From contig NZ_JAOEGU010000001.1 of NCBI RefSeq assembly GCF_025583945.1, forward strand, positions 186,001 through 250,000: a stretch of 64,000 nt of DNA, in the 5' to 3' direction. Positions 35,878 to 45,019 of the stretch are shown here, one piece after another; position 1 is the stretch's first letter; every line of letters begins with the position of its first letter. A program made the translations under genes and the position numbers. The DNA is from Methylobacter psychrophilus. GTDB taxonomy: Bacteria; Pseudomonadota; Gammaproteobacteria; Methylococcales; Methylomonadaceae. Below the pieces are notes generated by a model. That model was not told where the DNA came from. It searched no databases and worked only from the letters and a program-made list of their open reading frames with translations.

Positions 35878-36465
35878 ATGGCTTTAGTGTGCAAAATCGA
35901 GTTAAGCCAAACTGACGGGATTACTCTGACAGTTATCAACAAGGATGGCAATATCACTCAAACGGCAACGTTTGACGGCACTCTCATTACCTTGACCTGT
36001 AAAGGTGAGGAAGATACCAGTACGATAACGCAGGCAACCGACAGCATAACCATAGCTTGCAAAGATTTTATCGTCAATGCAGAAAGCATTACCTGTAAAT
36101 CGACCGAGAACACTCTGCATCAAGCGACGGGTACCTTTGGCATCAACAGCACTAAAACAGCTACATTTAGCTCATCGGTAGACATGACTGTTTCGGCCGC
36201 GACACAGATGAGTCTGAAAGCCGCTGACTTTGCCACTACAGCAACAAATAGTGCAAAGGTAACCGCTTTGACAACCACCATCAACGGTGACACTAAAGCC
36301 ACGGTTAGTGGCTTGGAGTTGGCTCTGACCGGAACGACTCAAGCCAACCTGAAAGCAGCCGCGATCACAGTTGCTGCAGATACCACGATGAATGTTCAGG
36401 GTCTGACAACGACTGTCAAAGGAGTCACTACCAATATCCAGGGTACCCTGGTAACGCTGGGATAA
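35878..36465 (+). CDS. Separate beta-helical spike needle protein
   Basis: A 195-residue protein made of short alternating Thr/Ser/Ala/Val-rich strands (ITQATDSITIACKDFIVNAESITCKS, ATFSSSVDMTVSAATQMSLKAA, TTTVKGVTTNIQGTLVTLG). The 7-9-residue rhythm is that of the triple-stranded beta-helix at the end of gp5 and VgrG. It should trimerise below the OB-fold of the preceding gene product and be capped by the PAAR-like protein at 40918. In most T6SS this segment is fused to VgrG, so here the spike is split. No enzyme motif. Confidence 0.7.
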   Translation: MALVCKIELSQTDGITLTVINKDGNITQTATFDGTLITLTCKGEEDTSTITQATDSITIACKDFIVNAESITCKSTENTLHQATGTFGINSTKTATFSSSVDMTVSAATQMSLKAADFATTATNSAKVTALTTTINGDTKATVSGLELALTGTTQANLKAAAITVAADTTMNVQGLTTTVKGVTTNIQGTLVTLG

Positions 36466-36470
36466 GGCAA

Positions 36471-38111
36471 ATGAGTTTAGATAATACGCAATATCGGGCA
36501 TTTCTTGAGGAGCTGCATGATTTGGCCGATTCCAGGCTTAATTATGCACTTGATTATCCTGCCGCAGGACTGGAGGGCGATGATCCTGATGTTAAACGTA
36601 TCATTGAAGCCCTGGCTTTTTTTGGTGCGCGTACCCAGATTGCGGTATCGCGCAGTCTGGATTCAACCAATCGACGCCTGTATCAGCAGTTTTTTTCTTT
36701 TTTACTGACACCGCTTGCCGCGATGGCAATGATTCAGGCAAAGCCTACCGGCCATCTAACCGAAGTATTGGATTTACCGGCGGGTACCGAGTTTGGCTTA
36801 CAGCCAGAAAAAGGTGCCCTGGTCATGTTTCGCACTACCCGTTCAATGCGGATACTGCCTATGAGTCTGGAGACCGTCAAGCAAGAGCTTCTTCCTGAGG
36901 CAGGTAACAGGCTTTTATTGACATTCCAGGCTAATTATCCATTAAATGAACAACCTGAAACCATTAGTCTGCATATTGACTATTTAAACGACCTTACACT
37001 TTCACTCAAAGTTTGGAATTTTTTGGGGCGCTCATTGAAAAGTACCGGTGTCCAGTTCGGTGTATATGATCCTGACAAGCCTTGTCTGCCATGTGAATTC
37101 AGGCTTGGTGGGCCACCAGTCGATATTGCAGCCGATGAGTGGAATCACCCGTTGGAGGTGGAGCGCTACTATTTCCATTTCCCTCAGCAAGAACTTAATC
37201 TGGATTTGGAGTTACCACCAGCTCCGCGCAACTGGACGCAGTTTACGGTGGCATTGGACTGTGATCAGCCATGGCCCCGTCAACTCCGTTTAAACAGAAA
37301 CTTGTTTCATTTATTTGCGGTGCCATTGGCAAATAATCAGCGTGCGATGGCTCAGCCGATTATTTGCGATGGTACCCGAGAGCACTATACGATTCGTCAT
37401 CCAGATCCTCAATTTGGTTTTAGTCTGGAAAAAGTACTTGGTGTTTATGAAGTCGGCGATAAGGGCATGTTACCACTTCGACCCGGAATATTGGCCGGAG
37501 GCAATGGTTCTTACGAGATTGAACAAGGCCCGCAGCAAGAAAATGGCGGTAATTTATACCGGTTGATCCCACATTTTCCGGTTGCCTTCGAGAAACCTCG
37601 TACCCTGGTGATTGAAGCGTTATGGCAACAACCCTGGTACGATCAAATCTTGCAAGGTACCCATACCCTGCAGGCATTTCGCCGGCAAATGCAAGGAGTG
37701 CAATGGGAGCTTATGGATGCCGCGATTGCTCATGTAGAAAATCGCCAACTGAGTAATATGAGCGGATATATTCATTTACTGACTCTTATGCATAACGCTT
37801 CTCTCAATGCACAGAATACAAGGGATCTTCTTCTTGCCTTGGGGAGCGTTACGAGCGGCAGATTTCAAAAGATATTTAACAGTTTGGTTGATTTGCGTCT
37901 GGAGGAAGAGCCTTTGGGGGAAGGGCATAAGACCAAACAAATTTACACTCTGCAATTTAAAGCACAATTTGATGAGAGTAGTGAATTAATTCAAACTTTT
38001 GTCAAGCATGTCGAACGTGTGTTTGATATATGGCTTGCCGATGCTTTGGTTGAGACGCGTTGGGAAATACTGGACGAGACAAACAATACAATTTCAGGTG
38101 AAGGGCAATGA
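36471..38111 (+). CDS. tssF: T6SS baseplate protein TssF
   Basis: A 546-residue protein with TssF features: FLEELHDLADSRLNYALDYPAAG, DPDVKRIIEALAFFGARTQIAV, LYQQFFSFLLTPLAAMAMIQAKPTGHL near the start, then beta-rich domains, and a C-terminal region ending FDIWLADALVETRWE. TssF with TssG forms the main wedge scaffold of the baseplate. Slightly shorter than many TssF (about 580-620). The ATG of tssL overlaps its stop. Confidence 0.85.
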   Translation: MSLDNTQYRAFLEELHDLADSRLNYALDYPAAGLEGDDPDVKRIIEALAFFGARTQIAVSRSLDSTNRRLYQQFFSFLLTPLAAMAMIQAKPTGHLTEVLDLPAGTEFGLQPEKGALVMFRTTRSMRILPMSLETVKQELLPEAGNRLLLTFQANYPLNEQPETISLHIDYLNDLTLSLKVWNFLGRSLKSTGVQFGVYDPDKPCLPCEFRLGGPPVDIAADEWNHPLEVERYYFHFPQQELNLDLELPPAPRNWTQFTVALDCDQPWPRQLRLNRNLFHLFAVPLANNQRAMAQPIICDGTREHYTIRHPDPQFGFSLEKVLGVYEVGDKGMLPLRPGILAGGNGSYEIEQGPQQENGGNLYRLIPHFPVAFEKPRTLVIEALWQQPWYDQILQGTHTLQAFRRQMQGVQWELMDAAIAHVENRQLSNMSGYIHLLTLMHNASLNAQNTRDLLLALGSVTSGRFQKIFNSLVDLRLEEEPLGEGHKTKQIYTLQFKAQFDESSELIQTFVKHVERVFDIWLADALVETRWEILDETNNTISGEGQ

Positions 38112-38737
38112 ACCAAAATTTATGGGAGATGATGGTAACCATCAACGGCTATCTTAATCCGTTGCGTGAAGCAGATACGCCGTCTACCGTGGCGATGATC
38201 GATTTGGTGGAATTACGCAGCAAGTTGCGTTCTCAACTGGAAGATTTACGCAGTGCTGTTACCGAGCAATATTCTGAACGCGACAGTTACTTCGTTTTAT
38301 TTCCGCTGACTGCGCATTGTGATGAAGTGGTTAAAAAGATGATTCTGGATATTAACCACTTGGAATGGCCATCACTCCAGCAAGAGTTGTATCAGGTAGC
38401 GGATGCCGGCGATTTATTCTACGAATTGCTTGATAACGCGCTGAGCAAGCCGGAAACATTGCCACTGGTTTATGAGGTGTATTATTTTTGTCTGAATGAT
38501 GGTTTTTCCGGTCGATATACCGCTAATCCTGAACGGCTTGCCGGGTATCTCCAAAAGTTGCGTAAACATATTCTTTTGCAACCGTTAGTAACGATAGCCC
38601 CGCCACTTTCTGCGCCGACAAGACGCATTTATTTTCGCATACCCAATTATGTGTATTACTGCGGTGCCGGTGCACTGCTTATGTTGGTTTATGCTTTTCT
38701 TACCGTTCTGGCCAGTTCCTGGCAACCTTTGGCCTGA
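38108..38737 (+). CDS. tssL: T6SS inner-membrane protein TssL (DotU/IcmH-like)
   Basis: A 209-residue protein with the DotU pattern: FPLTAHCDEVVKKMIL, the long helix bundle, YEVYYFCLNDGFSGRYTANPERLAGYLQKLR, and one C-terminal membrane helix (VYYCGAGALLMLVYAFLTVLASSW). It anchors the baseplate to TssM. No OmpA-like peptidoglycan-binding extension follows, so another protein would need to fix the complex to the wall. Overlaps tssF by 4 bases. Confidence 0.88.
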   Translation: MNQNLWEMMVTINGYLNPLREADTPSTVAMIDLVELRSKLRSQLEDLRSAVTEQYSERDSYFVLFPLTAHCDEVVKKMILDINHLEWPSLQQELYQVADAGDLFYELLDNALSKPETLPLVYEVYYFCLNDGFSGRYTANPERLAGYLQKLRKHILLQPLVTIAPPLSAPTRRIYFRIPNYVYYCGAGALLMLVYAFLTVLASSWQPLA

Positions 38738-38750
38738 ACTCAGGTGCCTT

Positions 38751-39086
38751 ATGACTTCACGGCTTGACGAGTTATTTTCACCTGACCGATTGCGACAAAA
38801 CTGGCAGTTGCCAATAATATCTGCGTCTCAGCCAGCACAACTTGAACTTAATCTTGATATTCAAACCACTTATCACGAATTGCAGCGTCTGGTTGCTGAA
38901 AGATTTCTGGATGCTTGCCGCCTGTCAGTTAAATTTGATGAATTAACTGAGGAAATTAAGCAAACATTTCCACTAGACGCGGCTATCACTACGGTCGATG
39001 CCAAACAAAAAGAAGCGATTGTCAGTATGTTGGAGCAATTAGAAGATTTGTTATGGGCAATGGACCTGGCTAAAGGTGGAGAGTGA
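38751..39086 (+). CDS. Small unknown protein in the T6SS cluster, between tssL and tssG
   Basis: A 111-residue protein, not recognised. ATG at 38751 with AGGTG 5 nt before. It is soluble, polar and probably helical (YHELQRLVAERFLDACRLSVKFDELTEEIKQTF; EAIVSMLEQLEDLLWAMDLAKGG) with no signal peptide. Its stop overlaps the tssG start (TGATG), so it is translated with the baseplate genes; an accessory baseplate or sheath factor is plausible. Confidence 0.65.
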   Translation: MTSRLDELFSPDRLRQNWQLPIISASQPAQLELNLDIQTTYHELQRLVAERFLDACRLSVKFDELTEEIKQTFPLDAAITTVDAKQKEAIVSMLEQLEDLLWAMDLAKGGE

Positions 39087-39940
39087 TGACGTCGTTGGAA
39101 AATCGTATTGTCGAGAATATTGCGAAATTTGATCCCATCAGCCTGCTTATGCTATTGGCACATGCTGGTTATGGCATGGATGAGCTTTTGTTTTGCAGCC
39201 ACTTTAGCAACTGCTCCCAATCGCGCCTGATTGAGTCTATCGAATTTCGTCACTCACCAAGAAAAGTGCTTATTACGTTTAACCTGGGATTATTGGGTGG
39301 ACAAAGCGTTCTGCCCGATTATCTGTTTAAGCAAGTCCATAATCGCACTATTGATGCGGATCGGTTTGCGGAGTTTTTTGGGTTTTTCGACGACCGGTTA
39401 TTACGACGTTTCTTGTTGGCTATTTATCCTGAATTTGATGAAACGATTATCCCGAACTGGGAAATCAGAAAAAAAGCGACACTGTACACCTTAAGACTGG
39501 ATAACATTTCTACCCTTCATTGGTTGATGCAACTGGTTTTTCCTGAACTACAGGTGAGAGTCGAAAAAATTACGCTTGAGCGAAGTATCGATCTGGGTGC
39601 GCCTATTCTGGGGAAATCCTGTTTGGGTTACCAAACTGTATTGGGAAAAATAAAAAAGATACCCGTACAGGGGAAACGTATCACGCTGATTAGTGATGAG
39701 GATAGTTTTATCAAGGATCAGCCGTGGGCCCATGAAATTGAGCTGCGACTGAAAAAATTACTGCTTCCTGTTTTACAAAGTGTGGATATGGATCTGGAGA
39801 TATGGCTGATGATTCGTAGCCAGGGTACTTCGCTGAGTTTAAAGCAAAATAGTTATCTGGGTTATGAAAACCTGCACAGTGACAGGCTTCAGTTTCGGCA
39901 AATCCGTATATTTTGCGGACGATTATACGATTGGCACTAA
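39086..39940 (+). CDS. tssG: T6SS baseplate protein TssG
   Basis: A 284-residue protein, in the normal TssG size range. Similarity lies in the beta-rich region GLLGGQSVLPDYLFKQV, FFDDRLLRRFLLAIYPEFD and the C-terminal IDLGAPILGKSCLGYQTVLG-type turn leading into ITLISDEDSF, where TssG proteins have LG...LG. It should pair with TssF. Divergent, so the call also uses gene order (F, L, G). ATG at 39086 is preferred to the GTG at 39083 because GGAG precedes it. Confidence 0.75.
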   Translation: MTSLENRIVENIAKFDPISLLMLLAHAGYGMDELLFCSHFSNCSQSRLIESIEFRHSPRKVLITFNLGLLGGQSVLPDYLFKQVHNRTIDADRFAEFFGFFDDRLLRRFLLAIYPEFDETIIPNWEIRKKATLYTLRLDNISTLHWLMQLVFPELQVRVEKITLERSIDLGAPILGKSCLGYQTVLGKIKKIPVQGKRITLISDEDSFIKDQPWAHEIELRLKKLLLPVLQSVDMDLEIWLMIRSQGTSLSLKQNSYLGYENLHSDRLQFRQIRIFCGRLYDWH

Positions 39941-39952
39941 GGAAAAAATACG

Positions 39953-40909
39953 ATGAGAATTGAATTATTACAGGGCATTTTTTCGGTAACCGAAACCCCG
40001 GGGCTTGATTCTACAGATCCGCGTTTTGACGAAATCGCAACCTTGGTGCAGTCAGGAAATCATGCGGAGGCGGCCAGTCTTAGCGAAGCCATTCTTGCTG
40101 AGGGGATTTATGATGTCAGGTTGATTTGTTATTTTCTTTATGGACATTGGTTAGAGCAAGGTCTGGCAAGTCTTGCTGATGTTATTGACTGTTTAAATAA
40201 TGCCATCATGGAAAACTGGGAGGCTATTGGTCCGGCTACCCGACGGGTAAAAAACCTCGAAAAAAGTCTGGACTGGCTATTTAGACAAATACTGAAAAAA
40301 ATACAATACGAAGAACATAAAAACAGCACGCTTTGGAAACAGTGGCAAGCCGATACCCTTAACGATGAGGTGAATAAAATACTGGAATCGGGTGAGGTAT
40401 TTCGTTTAAGCATTAACCATCAGTTTGAGGGTAAAGCCGGCCCTATTATTGATATATGGAGCAAGATAGAACAATGGCTACGTGTATTTCAGCAACTGGA
40501 GTGTCCACCACTTGAGCCGCTACAGCCCGAACTTGAAGAGCTTACAGATGATGTTTCCGAGGTCGTGGTAGTCAATGTTCCCTTACCGGTAACGGTCTTT
40601 AAAAGTAGTGTGCCGGAACTTGAGAGTTCTTATCACATGGATTTATTGTTAAAAAAATTGGCCGCATTTGAGCGTTTGGTTCAAGAAGAGAAGTTCCCCC
40701 GAGCGGCTTTGGTGGCTGATGACATTAACCAAACGTTGTCCACGTTTGATCCCATGCTTTATTTTCCGAAAATGTTGGGGGCATTTGTACGCTTGCAGGC
40801 ACTTAACTTTGACGAGTTATCATCTTATGCGGATCATCGGGAAAGTCAGCAATGGCAGGCCATGCAGGACTGGTTGAAAATTGATGTTGATAGTTTTATA
40901 AATTATTAG
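39953..40909 (+). CDS. tssA: T6SS TssA-like (ImpA-domain) protein
   Basis: A 318-residue protein. The N-terminal half matches the ImpA domain of TssA: DPRFDEIATLVQSGNHAEAASLSEAILAEGIYDVRLICYFLYGHWLEQGLASLADVIDCLNNAIMENWEAIGP. The C-terminal part is helical and ends DWLKIDVDSFINY. TssA proteins prime tube and sheath polymerisation at the baseplate or cap the distal end. AAGGA precedes the ATG; 12 nt after tssG. Confidence 0.82.
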   Translation: MRIELLQGIFSVTETPGLDSTDPRFDEIATLVQSGNHAEAASLSEAILAEGIYDVRLICYFLYGHWLEQGLASLADVIDCLNNAIMENWEAIGPATRRVKNLEKSLDWLFRQILKKIQYEEHKNSTLWKQWQADTLNDEVNKILESGEVFRLSINHQFEGKAGPIIDIWSKIEQWLRVFQQLECPPLEPLQPELEELTDDVSEVVVVNVPLPVTVFKSSVPELESSYHMDLLLKKLAAFERLVQEEKFPRAALVADDINQTLSTFDPMLYFPKMLGAFVRLQALNFDELSSYADHRESQQWQAMQDWLKIDVDSFINY

Positions 40910-40917
40910 GAGTTGAT

Positions 40918-41301
40918 ATGCCGCTTTTAGTTACTGCTGGCGCTGTTCTTTCATGTACTTTTGGAGCTGCACCGTCAACGCTTGTCGTATTGCCAATTAA
41001 TCCCGTGTTTGTTGATATGCCGGCTGCCAATATCATAGACAACATTCCGTTGCTCAATATTTTGCCGTTCGGCATGTGCAGCAGTATGGCAAATCCCATG
41101 GTGATAGCGGCTACGGCAGCGGCTTTGGGTGTTCCAACTCCCATGCCCTGTATTCCGATGACTGTAGCACCGTGGTTGGCAGGCGCTCCCACCGTATTGA
41201 TTGGCAATATGCCCGCACTTAGTAGTGACAGTAAGTTGCTGTGTAGTTGGGCGGGTTCCATCAGTATCAGCGTTGCCGGTCAAGTTCCGGTAATGGTGTA
41301 A
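40918..41301 (+). CDS. DUF4280 PAAR-like spike tip
   Basis: A 127-residue protein with the DUF4280 pattern: CTFGAAPSTLVVLP, DNIPLLNILPFGMCSSMANP, ATAAALGVPTPMPCIPMTVAPW and WAGSISISVAGQVP. DUF4280 proteins take the PAAR position in some contractile systems and are common in Bacteroidota and extracellular injection systems, less so with classical TssJLM-type T6SS. The four cysteines (13, 54, 79-region and the CSWAG Cys) could bind the metal that rigidifies the tip. AGGAG lies 5 nt before the ATG. Confidence 0.85.
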   Translation: MPLLVTAGAVLSCTFGAAPSTLVVLPINPVFVDMPAANIIDNIPLLNILPFGMCSSMANPMVIAATAAALGVPTPMPCIPMTVAPWLAGAPTVLIGNMPALSSDSKLLCSWAGSISISVAGQVPVMV

Positions 41302-41328
41302 TGATGACGCGATCTTGCCGGAAAATTC

Positions 41329-43020
41329 ATGTTGGATAATGATGGTACCGATCCTTGGTCGGCCGCTAATTTTGCCTTAATTGAAGCGTCCTTGTGGCAG
41401 GACAATCAAGAGTCGCCTGCTGATTTAGCGTGGCTGGATTTAAGTTGGAGAGATCCTGTTAATTTTTTCAAGGCGTTGCATACCTATTGGGAGCGACGAC
41501 AAGCGAGCCAATCCAAAAGTACGCCCTGGTCTCGTTACGATTTTTACCACGATTTGCTGGTACGACAAAAAGACCAAGCGACAGCGGCTTTGATATGGTT
41601 CGATAGAGGTATTTGGCGAACCTGGTCTTATGCAGAATTAGGCCAGGCCGTTAATAGCTTGGCAGCCTCTTGGGAAGAACTTGGTGTGCAGCCAGGTGAT
41701 ACGCTTACCATTTTGCACCCACAGGGGCCGCATTGGCTAATGGCTTTACTGGCCGGATTACGATTAGGGGCAGTCATTTCGCTACTACCACCCCAAGGCA
41801 ATGCTTTTGTTCAGCGTCGACTGGAAAATCTGAACCCACAATGGCTGGCAATGGATCAATTGTACCGACACCAGCTGGCAGCGCAGTGGCAAGACCGGGT
41901 GCTGGCCAACACCTTGTCTTCGTTGGCACCAACCAGACGACCTTATGAATATCCGGGTACAGCTGTTGTTGCCTGGTGCTTCGATTCCACCAGCGCAACG
42001 CCTGACTTGGCATGTCCGGTTGACGCCGATAGCCTTTATCTGGGTGCTCTACGGGATGGTGTGTTGGCATTGGGGATTAAATCCGGCCAAGCGTGTGCCG
42101 CACCGGGTTGGCATGCAATGGAAAGTCAACCGTCGTTGGTTTTGGCGGTTTTATTAAGCGGTGCGACTTGGGTACACATCGAGCTTGCCGATCTGGAAAA
42201 AGAACCGGGGCGCTTGTTGGAGCAGCCTATTGATGTGCTGGGCGTCAGCCGGTCTTTGCGTGATTTGTTGCTGGCTAACCCTCCTGAGGGTAAAAAACCT
42301 TGGCGCTATTGGTTTCGCCATCCGGCTGAATCGGCTGACTTTACCATTTGGCAGAATTTTATCCGGAAATTACAACTGGAAGAAATTTATTCTGGTAACT
42401 TGCTATGGATGGCGGTTTGGGGTGGGGCGATCATTTTTTCAGCGAGGCTACGTGGATGTTCTCATCTTGGCGTATTACCCGCAGCCACACTATGTTGGCA
42501 ACTGGGTATTATTGACTCTCCGGATTTGCCTTGTCTGGGTGGTTGGGGTCGGATGGCTTTAGGTAAACAAGAAAAAGGTAAAACTGTCTGGATAGCCACG
42601 CCTTTTATTTTGGCTCCCTATCTGAAAGCATGGAATTATCTGGGACAGTATCCGCGAGGCAGGGCAGGACGCACTTACCCGCAACAGGAAATACTGGATT
42701 TACTGGCAGATAAAGTGCGTTATCCGGCTTTGGTTGAGGCCGCAGTGGGCGGCGGCGATGCCGATCCACGTCAGGTATTATTGGTATTTGGTGAAGGTAC
42801 GGATGCACCGGCATTGCACTCGCTCATCGAAACTGAGTTGGGCAGTGATTTTCTGCCCGACCGCATAGAATGTTTGCCGTTATTGCCGCAACGCAATGCC
42901 GATGGCGGGGCGGATAAAGAGTGGTGTCAGTTTCATTATTTAACCGGGGAACTGTATCGACGCCAACGTGGCGATATTTATCGCTGCCTGTCCGGCTTAA
43001 AGCAGAAAATTTTGGCGTAG
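41329..43020 (+). CDS. Inactive ANL-superfamily (acyl-CoA synthetase-like) protein in the T6SS operon
   Basis: A 563-residue protein with the N-terminal ANL pattern: TWSYAELGQAVNSLAASWEELGVQPGDTLTILHPQGPHWLMALLAGLRLGAVISLLPP. The catalytic motifs are missing: the phosphate loop SGTTGxPK is replaced by STSATPD at residues 220-226, the adenine-site motif is not recognisable, and the C-terminal lysine motif LPRTxxGK is LPQRNADGG with Gly527 at the Lys site. Adenylation is therefore very unlikely. It lies 27 nt after the PAAR-like gene and ends the long operon, so it probably binds a T6SS part or cargo. A role as adaptor for the tip or the following lipase is inferred. Confidence 0.8.
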   Translation: MLDNDGTDPWSAANFALIEASLWQDNQESPADLAWLDLSWRDPVNFFKALHTYWERRQASQSKSTPWSRYDFYHDLLVRQKDQATAALIWFDRGIWRTWSYAELGQAVNSLAASWEELGVQPGDTLTILHPQGPHWLMALLAGLRLGAVISLLPPQGNAFVQRRLENLNPQWLAMDQLYRHQLAAQWQDRVLANTLSSLAPTRRPYEYPGTAVVAWCFDSTSATPDLACPVDADSLYLGALRDGVLALGIKSGQACAAPGWHAMESQPSLVLAVLLSGATWVHIELADLEKEPGRLLEQPIDVLGVSRSLRDLLLANPPEGKKPWRYWFRHPAESADFTIWQNFIRKLQLEEIYSGNLLWMAVWGGAIIFSARLRGCSHLGVLPAATLCWQLGIIDSPDLPCLGGWGRMALGKQEKGKTVWIATPFILAPYLKAWNYLGQYPRGRAGRTYPQQEILDLLADKVRYPALVEAAVGGGDADPRQVLLVFGEGTDAPALHSLIETELGSDFLPDRIECLPLLPQRNADGGADKEWCQFHYLTGELYRRQRGDIYRCLSGLKQKILA

Positions 43021-43093
43021 TCATGTCTCTTTTATCGACTGGTTATTATTAATAGGGTTTATTTTTGTTGTAATTGAATACATAAAAAAATTA

Positions 43094-43159
43094 CTTTAAT
43101 TAGATTAAGGTAAACAGTAATTAAAGACTCAATAACGATCATTATGCACGCAATGCATA
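43094..43159. promoter_or_regulatory. Two inverted repeats before the lipase gene
   Basis: CTTTAATTA (43094-43102) and TAATTAAAG (43118-43126) are perfect 9-bp arms around 15 nt; TATGCA and TGCATA (43143-43159) are 6-bp arms around 5 nt. They lie in the 167-bp gap before the lipase ATG, the largest gap in the T6SS core, and suggest a separate promoter or operator for this gene. Confidence 0.35.
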
Positions 43160-43187
43160 CCTTACTAACAAACACGGATATTTAGCT

Positions 43188-44861
43188 ATGGCCATAAATT
43201 ATGATAAAGCACGCACTTGCGTTGAACTCTGTCGGTTTTCTTACAAAATGTATGCACAAACCGTTAAATTTCCATTTGATCCCTTTTTTGAGGCAAACCA
43301 AAAGCACACTAATACTAAATTGAATATAACGCGTAATCGAATGATGGCACATATTCACGATGTTTTGGGAACACCATCAAATGACGATAGGCGTAAGTTC
43401 GATCCCATTCAATATCGACTGGACGTACCGCCAAATCCTGGTCAAAGCGTAGTCTATCGTGGGGATATAAATAATAGCTATCTTGTATTTGTACCTGGTA
43501 CATGGGATAAAAAAATTGGCGAATATGCAGGTTTCGATCTCGAAGGTAATAAACTATTGCCATTACCAACGTCCTTAAGCTCTGGAAACTGTAAGTGCGG
43601 CTATTTTCAGGGTCAGACAGGAATGACGGCTACTCATCCGAATTCGGGATGGACTTCATTTTTAGGTGCAGTAATTTATGATCCAACGACGAAAACCGCC
43701 TATATCGTTTTCAGGGGCAGTCGTAGCGGCAATGGTGCGCGGGCGGCAACAGGTGCGCAATTCAGGAGTAAAGGTAGTCCGGACTGGGTTACTGATATGA
43801 ACCATTTAAAAGAGGCTGAACCTTTTAATCCAAATTTTGATTTCGGTGATCTAAATGGGCGTAATAAGGTTAAATTGGCGACTGGTTTTTGGAAGGCCTA
43901 TGTCAGTTCAAACAAATCAATGGAAGCGGCATTTAAATATGCGGTAAGCGGATGTGAAGTTAATACTGTCTGTGTAACCGGCCATAGTCTGGGAGGCGGG
44001 TTAGCGCAGTGCGCCTATATTCATCTTTGTTGCTCTCCTCGTATAAAGAGCAGGTTAAATCTGAAAGCTACTGCGGTTGTTGAATGTTATCCAATTGCAG
44101 CACCGCCCGTTTGCCTGGGTGTAGAAACGCAGCACTGGATCAGTCGCAACGCCAATGCATCGAACGTACACCATTATTATTGCCCTTATGATGCTGTCCA
44201 TGCTTGCCATTTGGTTTTAAGTGGAATGGAATCGAAAGCATCTACAGTTTTAGGTTTAAGGCATCCGCTGACATCACCTTATCATTTTGGTAGTCAATTG
44301 GCTCTGAATAGTAATGCAACATTCCCTGCTGCCCATGAACCATCCACTATCTGGAAAGCCCTGTGGGATGATAAGTCTGTCCCCAAAGAATTTTGGCAGC
44401 AAATTGATTTTGATATAGTTAACAGCCAAGTCAATAGTTCGTCCAGTACAGACCCGATTGATAAATCTACAATTCTTGACGCTATTAACCAGAGTTTCAA
44501 CGCTGCTGATTTTAAGGAACGCGCTGAGCAATGGGCTGTTGGAATTACAGGTCATGGCGTTATGAATCGAGGTAATAACAAAAATACAGCTCTTGGCAGC
44601 ATTTTTGATGTAAATAAAGAGTATTTTTCTGATTTTAAAAAAGAGAACGTTGCGCAACGGAAAACTGTTGTCGACAGTATTAATAAAAATATACATAACA
44701 ACAGTAGTGATACCGCAGGGTGTGTTTACCATACATTGCTGATTGGGATTGGTATACAACGTTTGTTAAGAGATTTTCAGGGTGTTCCGCTTAAAGTACT
44801 TTTGCAGAATAACATACCCAAAGTGGATTTTTTTACACGCAGCAGAAGTAATACTATTTAA
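43188..44861 (+). CDS. Class 3 lipase-like protein, candidate T6SS effector
   Basis: A 557-residue protein without signal peptide. The alpha/beta-hydrolase core at about 150-360 has TAYIVFRGSRSG (oxyanion region), SPDWVTDMN, and TGHSLGGGLA with nucleophile Ser267; YDAVHACHL further on may supply the Asp and His. The pattern fits fungal-type class 3 lipases. It lies inside the T6SS cluster between the ANL-like gene and clpV with its own gap, so export as a phospholipase-type effector is plausible. No small gene that could encode an immunity lipoprotein lies beside it. The N-terminal 130 and C-terminal 200 residues are not recognised. Confidence 0.75.
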   Translation: MAINYDKARTCVELCRFSYKMYAQTVKFPFDPFFEANQKHTNTKLNITRNRMMAHIHDVLGTPSNDDRRKFDPIQYRLDVPPNPGQSVVYRGDINNSYLVFVPGTWDKKIGEYAGFDLEGNKLLPLPTSLSSGNCKCGYFQGQTGMTATHPNSGWTSFLGAVIYDPTTKTAYIVFRGSRSGNGARAATGAQFRSKGSPDWVTDMNHLKEAEPFNPNFDFGDLNGRNKVKLATGFWKAYVSSNKSMEAAFKYAVSGCEVNTVCVTGHSLGGGLAQCAYIHLCCSPRIKSRLNLKATAVVECYPIAAPPVCLGVETQHWISRNANASNVHHYYCPYDAVHACHLVLSGMESKASTVLGLRHPLTSPYHFGSQLALNSNATFPAAHEPSTIWKALWDDKSVPKEFWQQIDFDIVNSQVNSSSSTDPIDKSTILDAINQSFNAADFKERAEQWAVGITGHGVMNRGNNKNTALGSIFDVNKEYFSDFKKENVAQRKTVVDSINKNIHNNSSDTAGCVYHTLLIGIGIQRLLRDFQGVPLKVLLQNNIPKVDFFTRSRSNTI

Positions 44862-45019
44862 GTAGTCGTTTTATCGTACCCGATAAATATCAGGAAGCCT
44901 GGTGGGGCAGGTAAACAGTTTCACCGTTTGCCTATGCTGAATATCTAACTATATTGATTTGCCAAGATTACTCTCGTCTGCTTTCAATGACGCTAATTAA
45001 TAAAACCAACAAGAAAATT

